Part shown: positions 59,478 through 64,000 of the stretch, one piece after another | Numbering within the stretch: position 1 is the first letter of the stretch | How the letters are laid out: each line of letters begins with the position of its first letter | Source of the DNA: Perognathus longimembris pacificus | Lineage: Eukaryota > Chordata > Mammalia > Rodentia > Heteromyidae | DNA: 64,000 bases | Reading direction: 5' to 3' | Assembly (NCBI RefSeq): GCF_023159225.1 | Contig: NC_063181.1 | Coordinates: forward strand, 10,871,606-10,935,605 | Program-made: the position numbers and the translations under genes | Notes under the pieces: model-generated | Databases searched by the model: none | The model's input: only the letters and a program-made list of their open reading frames with translations | Told to the model about the DNA's origin: nothing

Positions 59478-60450
59478 GTGATCCCACATTGGGCAGCGGA
59501 TACCAACAGTTTGTCCTCTAATCCATTCTTATATGACCCTGCACTGAGATAGCTTCAGCTCCCACAGTTTTGGGGCTTAGTCCCACAAGACTGTCTCCTA
59601 CTTTAGATGACAGTCACAGCTAATAGATTATTACTTATGCTTCTGGCCAGCCAACTATAAATCTGAGGTTCCCATGAGTCCCTCCTTCGATTAGAAAGAT
59701 TCACTAGAGTAGCTCACAGAACCGAGGAGCCATTTTACTTGCATTTACCCATTAATCATAAAGATGTTATGAAGGATGCAGGTGAACAGGCAGATGGCAG
59801 AGATCCACAGGGCAGGATATGGGAGAGCGGTCAGAGCGCCCATGCCCTCTGCAGGCATCCGGCGCTCCAGGAACCTCCATCTGTTCAGCTACTGCGCGGC
59901 TCTTCTCTACCCAGCCCTTAGGGTTTGGGTTGTTTGTCTTTTCTGTTCCTTTTCCCCCCACCAGTACTTGGCTTTAAACCTGGGGGCTCTCATTCTGGAT
60001 TGGCTTTTTTCACTGAACACTAGGGCTCTACCACCTGAGCCACACCTTCATTTCTAGTTTTCTTTTTGCTGGTGAATTGGAGATAAAAAAAAAAAAATTC
60101 TCAGATTTGTCTGCTCAGAATGGCTTTGAAACTAGTTAGGATTGATTATAGGCATGAGCCACTGGTGTCCGACCCCTTGGAGGCGGGGGGTCATAAGCTA
60201 TGGAGGTTTAATTATTTAAGCATGGCTGATAAAATCATTGGCATCTGGTTTGCAACTCACCTTTTAGTCCCCGCCCCCTCCAGAGAGGTTGTAGAATAGG
60301 ATTATAAATCCTCACTTGATCTTTATGGCTAACATTCTCCATCCTAAAATGATCTAGGGAACACCTGTCACTAGTCATCACAATAGCCTACAAAGGCAGT
60401 ATTACCACTCTGCAGATTCTGAGAGTGTTAGGAGCTTCCGCCAAAAATGA
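59478..60450 (-). mobile_element. Endogenous retroviral LTR, split by a SINE
   Basis: 'ggcttagtcccacaagactg', 'gcttctggccagccaactat', 'aaatctgaggttcccatgag', 'gagtagctcacagaaccgag', 'gtgaacaggcagatggcaga', 'ccaggaacctccatctgttc', then after the SINE 'atttaagcatggctgataaa' and 'attctgagagtgttaggagc' form one ordered LTR. Orientation is inferred as minus. I recognise the LTR type but cannot name the family; no retroviral coding sequence adjoins it. Confidence 0.65.
59938..60177 (-). repeat. B1/7SL-type SINE nested in the LTR
   Basis: 'ccagtacttggctttaaacc', 'ggctctaccacctgagccac', 'ctggtgaattggagataaaa' and 'gattataggcatgagccact' in order: Geo-like unit, linker and B1-type head, antisense. It interrupts the LTR. 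Confidence 0.75.
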
Positions 60451-60455
60451 GTGCA

Positions 60456-60495
<40 letters not shown>
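60456..60495 (+). repeat. (TG)n microsatellite
   Basis: GTGCGTG followed by about 17 TG units at the edge of the LTR. Confidence 0.95.
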
Positions 60496-60499
<4 letters not shown>

Positions 60500-60539
60500 A
60501 TATACGTATGAATATCTGTCTATATAGTATGTCTTATTA

Positions 60540-63005
60540 CAAATAATACTATCACATTTACATTTTTTCTAATAACAGTGATGTTGAACAGTGTTTTCAT
60601 ATTCCGTGTCATTTATATGCCCTCTGTAGAATATTGTTTGGTCAAGTCCTTTGCTTTTGCAAGCAGGTGTGTTTTTTTTTTTGCAGGTTTTTTAAAATTT
60701 GCCACAGAATTAAGAATACCTTAGATATTTTGAGCAGTTACCAGAGAAATTACACATATTTTTTTCTTTCGCTACGTTTACCCTTTGAGAAAACTGTTGG
60801 GCTTTTTTTTTCTGCTTTTATTCTATTTTATGCTATTTTAGTAGAGTAGCTTCATAATGTTTGAAATAAATAATGTGAGTGCTCCAGATATAATTATTTT
60901 ATTTTCCTGAGTGCTTTATGAAATTTTTAATGAAATCTAGGATTGGCTTTTCTTCTGGAAAAATGCCACTATTAGACACTGCATTAAATCTGCTGCTGTG
61001 AATAATATGGACATTTTAATAATATTAAGTCTTGTATTTAAAGATGTGATTGTGCTCATATATTTATTTGTGAGCAACTTCTTTGAGCAATGTTTTGTTT
61101 TCAATGTGAATCTTTTCCTCTTCATCAAATTTATTCTTATGTACTTTTACATATTGTTTTATGATATAAATGGGATTTTCCATTTCCTTATTGTATTTTT
61201 TATTCTTACTATATGGATATTTAACATGTAGTGCACATTGATTTGTATCACAGAACTTTGATTATTTTATTAGTTCTAACAGGTATTTTCTGAATCTTCA
61301 GATTGTCTACATATATGGCTATGTCTAAGATTGGGTCACATTGCTTTTAAGTGCTTTTTTAATGTTTTTATTATATGAAAGATTGTTTCTGCACTACATA
61401 GGGCAGTTATACGATTTATATCCTTCTAGGTATTGTATCACTTTGTTTAACTTTCTTAAACCTTTGTTGGTTTGGGTACATGGTCCTTCTACTATACTGT
61501 TAAGTTCAGTTTACTAGTATTTGAACATATGTATTCATCAAGGGTATTGTCTGATAATTTGGTAATTTTCTTTTAGTGTTTTTTTTTCTAGTATTGGTAT
61601 CAGGACTGTGTTGGCTTCATAAAATACATTTGGAAGTGTTTCTTTCTCTTTTTGGAAGTGTTTGGGAAGTGTTGCCATTGATTCAGTAACTGATAGAATT
61701 ATTTCACTAGTGAAGCATGACTCTAGGCTTATCTTTGTTGAAAGACTTTTCATAATTGATTTCATCTTCTTACTCAGTATAGACTTATTCAGATTTTCTT
61801 TTTCGCTATGATTCAGACTTGGTAGGTTGTATATTTCTAGTAACCCATTTCTTCTAGATTGTCCAAATTATGGTGTATAAATGTTTTGGTAGTTTCTGAT
61901 AATCATTTTAATTTTATTGGCATCAATTTTGGTATTGCTCTTACATCTGATTTTAAGTGTTACTTACTTTTTGTTTTTTAGTCTAGCTAAAGTTTTGTCA
62001 GTTTTGCAGGGGAAAAATACAGTTTTAGTTATACTGATTTTTTTTTCTTGTGTGTTTTCTATTCTCCATTTCATTTGTTTCTGCTCTAATCCTAATTCTT
62101 TCTTCTGCTATTTCTTCTGTTACTTCTGTATTCTTTTTTGTACTAACTTTGGGATTCTTTATTTTGTAGGTATGAAATGTCTAGATACAAAATTTCTAGG
62201 TATAAAATTTTCATAATTGTTTTATCTTCCTAGTGAGTTGACCTGATTATCATTAGGTAACAAGTCTTTTTTTCTCCTTTGACAGTTTTGACTTGGACTC
62301 AATTTTTCTACTATAAATATGGCCACCTTCTTTTCTTTTCTTGTTTTAAATTTTTTAATTTTTTTCTTATTGTCAAAGTGATGTAGAGAGAGGTACCTTC
62401 TTTATAGTTGTCAATTTTATGAAATATTCTCTTAGTCATTTTACTTTTTAGGTTTATTTCTAAATGTAAAAGTTTCTTAAGGCATTGTGCAGCTGGGACT
62501 TTGAATGTGTCAATTTGTTTCTCCCATTCAACCCTTTTGGATTCATTGGGTATATTGGATCTGGGTATCTGTCCATTTTCTTCCCTAGGTTGAAGAAATT
62601 TTTAGTTATTTAAAGAATATTTCTACCTCCTTTCTTTCTTTTTAAAAAAAATTTTTTTTTATTTTTTTGGCCAGTCCTGGGATTTGGACTCAGGGCATGA
62701 GCACTGTCCCTGGCTTCTTTCACTCTGCCACTTGAGCCACAGCGCCACTTCTGGCCATTTTCTGTATATGTGGTGCTGGGGAATTGAACCCAGGGTTTCA
62801 TGTATAGGAGGCAAGCACTCTTGCCACTAGGCCATATCCCCAGCCCCTACCTCCTTTATTTCTTCCTCTTCTTATGAAATTTCTGTGCTATATATAGACC
62901 TATATATGTGGCCTATTTGATGGAGAGTCCTCTCTTAGGCTTTCCTAATTATTTTCCATTCTCTTATCTCTTTGTTCCTCTGAATGGAAAATTTCAGTTA
63001 ATGAG
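60540..63005 (-). mobile_element. Old L1, antisense, ORF2 region and 5' part, interrupted
   Basis: 'aacagtgatgttgaacagtg', 'tggtcaagtcctttgctttt', 'gtattggtatcaggactgtg', 'ttggcttcataaaatacatt', 'cccatttcttctagattgtc', 'aaatgttttggtagtttctg' match antisense L1 in order, including the reverse transcriptase region. All frames are broken. An IDL-Geo copy sits at 62641-62846. Confidence 0.7.
62641..62846 (-). repeat. IDL-Geo SINE with 18-bp target-site duplication
   Basis: A/T-rich tail, Geo unit ('ggccagtcctgggatttgga', 'gagccacagcgccacttctg') and ID unit ('gtggtgctggggaattgaac', 'cactaggccatatccccagc'). The Geo unit lacks about 16 bp present in other copies after GGCTTCTTT. CTACCTCCTTTCTTTCTT (62623-62640) and CTACCTCCTTTATTTCTT (62847-62864) are the duplication. 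Confidence 0.96.
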
Positions 63006-63007
63006 CG

Positions 63008-63092
63008 CATTATTTTTCACCTGACTTATGTAACTATAAGCCCTCTGTACATCACCTTTACATTAACAATAAAACAAATAAAAATCCAACTG
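63008..63092 (+). mobile_element. L1-like 3' terminus, sense
   Basis: 'cacctgacttatgtaactat', 'aagccctctgtacatcacct', 'ttacattaacaataaaacaa' and 'ataaaa' read as a severely 5'-truncated 3' end with AATAAA and A-rich tail. It is the sense counterpart of the antisense ends nearby. Confidence 0.65.
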
Positions 63093-63126
63093 ACATATTA
63101 TCTTTTTTTATAATCCAAACTAGTAA

Positions 63127-63830
63127 CATTAGAATAAATCTTTAAATTCTTTTTGTTATTGGAAAGGTGATGTACAGAGCATAAGTCAGGTAACAAGTAC
63201 ATTTCTTTTTGAACAATGTCATCTCTCCCCTCCTTTTTCCCCAGTTTTTCTCTCTAGCCCCCCCCCACACACATTGTATAATTCGTTTTCAATGTAGTAT
63301 CTAGTGAGTATCACTGCTACATTTGTACACCCTTTGTCCCATCATTTCTATGCTCCCCTTACTCTCCCCCAAACAGATAAAGTAACATATAAGACAAAAG
63401 GCACAGAAATAAAAAACAGTACGAAGGAGAGGGGGAAAAAACAAGAAATAACATAAGGGCTGGGTATATGGCCTAGTGGCAAGAGCGCTTGCCTCGTATA
63501 CATGAGGCCCTGGGTTCAGTTCCCCAGCATCACATATACAGAAAATGGCCAGAAGTGGCGCTGTGGCTCAAGCGGCAGAGTGCTAGCCTTGAGCAAAAAG
63601 AAGCCAGGGACAGAACTCAGACCCTGAGTCCAAGCCCCAGGACTGGCCAAAAAAAAAAAAAAAAAAGAAATAACATAAAACTTGTTTCCATTCCTTGGAG
63701 TTCAATTCAGTAAACATCATTTTATATGATCATATTTTCATAGGTAGTGAGCCTCACTTAAGAATATCCTTCTTTAGTCCCACTCTATATGTCTAGAGTG
63801 CTGTATAATGTATCATAGCCAAGTGTGTAT
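63127..63830 (-). mobile_element. L1-like 3' end, antisense (copy E), split by a SINE
   Basis: 'tattggaaaggtgatgtaca', 'aagtacatttctttttgaac', 'tagtatctagtgagtatcac', 'acaccctttgtcccatcatt', 'aagacaaaaggcacagaaat', and after the SINE 'cttgtttccattccttggag' and 'cacttaagaatatccttctt' match copy A at 28 kb block by block. Confidence 0.7.
63457..63665 (+). repeat. IDL-Geo SINE, full length with target-site duplication
   Basis: ID unit ('gggctgggtatatggcctag', 'gggttcagttccccagcatc') and Geo unit ('gctgtggctcaagcggcaga', 'gagtccaagccccaggactg'), then an A tail of about 18. AGAAATAACATAA occurs at 63444-63456 and 63666-63678. Inserted into antisense L1 copy E. Confidence 0.97.
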
Positions 63831-63832
63831 TT

Positions 63833-63940
63833 TTTAATTTTTTTTCTTTATTGTCAGAGTGTGATACAGAGGGGTTACAGATTCATATGAAAGGCAGTGA
63901 GTTCATTTCTTGTTTTACTTGTTACCAAATGTGTATTTTT
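63833..63940 (-). mobile_element. Truncated L1-like 3' end, antisense
   Basis: 'ctttattgtcagagtgtgat', 'acagaggggttacagattca', 'gcagtgagttcatttcttgt', 'tttacttgttacc' reproduce the start of the family with little divergence and then stop. Confidence 0.65.
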
Positions 63941-64000
63941 GTCATTTACTATCCAGTGTGTTTGCTTATAGATTTATAGCCACTTTCTAGTTACAAAAAA

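Noticed and set aside
59739..60057. Overlapping open frames of 60-93 codons in GC-richer sequence
   Set aside because: They fall within the LTR and the SINE nested in it; no retroviral or host coding domain is present.

Overview
This is a window of a mammalian nuclear genome, and the repeats point to a rodent of the superfamily Geomyoidea (kangaroo rats, pocket mice, pocket gophers). The diagnostic repeat is a roughly 210-bp dimeric SINE made of an ID/tRNA-Ala-like left unit and a distinctive right unit; it matches what is known of the IDL-Geo family. Eight copies are visible, several with clean target-site duplications. The species cannot be fixed from this window.

The only protein-coding gene I can support is PSD3 (EFA6D), an ARF6 guanine-nucleotide exchange factor, on the + strand. 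Three small internal exons lie at 24352-24395 (end of the Sec7 domain), 37069-37262 (Sec7-PH linker and start of the PH domain) and 57880-57950 (PH domain core). Splice sites and phases agree across all three. The other exons must lie outside the window. A fourth coding exon at 7137-7295 has its own ATG, an in-frame stop just upstream, a CpG-enriched 5' flank and a phase-0 donor matching the phase-0 start of the 24352 exon. It looks like an alternative first exon from an intronic promoter, giving a short product without most of the Sec7 domain but with PH and C-terminal regions.

The rest is intron filled with repeats of different ages. Ancient ones are MIR fragments, two MLT1-type LTRs, a decayed internally deleted Tigger element with both ends (45805-46435), a MER2-like element and old L1 pieces. 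Younger ones are L1 3' ends, 7SL/B1-type monomers and dimers, and IDL-Geo. Two nested clusters stand out: 31.3-36.1 kb (L1 in both orientations with two IDL-Geo insertions) and 58.9-63.9 kb (antisense L1 split by an LTR that is itself split by a SINE, followed by further L1 and IDL-Geo insertions). Microsatellites are common, the most extreme being a TTCC tract of about 210 bp at 22077-22290.

I saw no RNA gene, CRISPR array or convincing second protein-coding gene. Most open frames over 60 codons in the window are chance frames or lie in repeats. I found no wholly new biological system; the points most worth checking are the alternative PSD3 promoter/exon and the modular SINE architecture.
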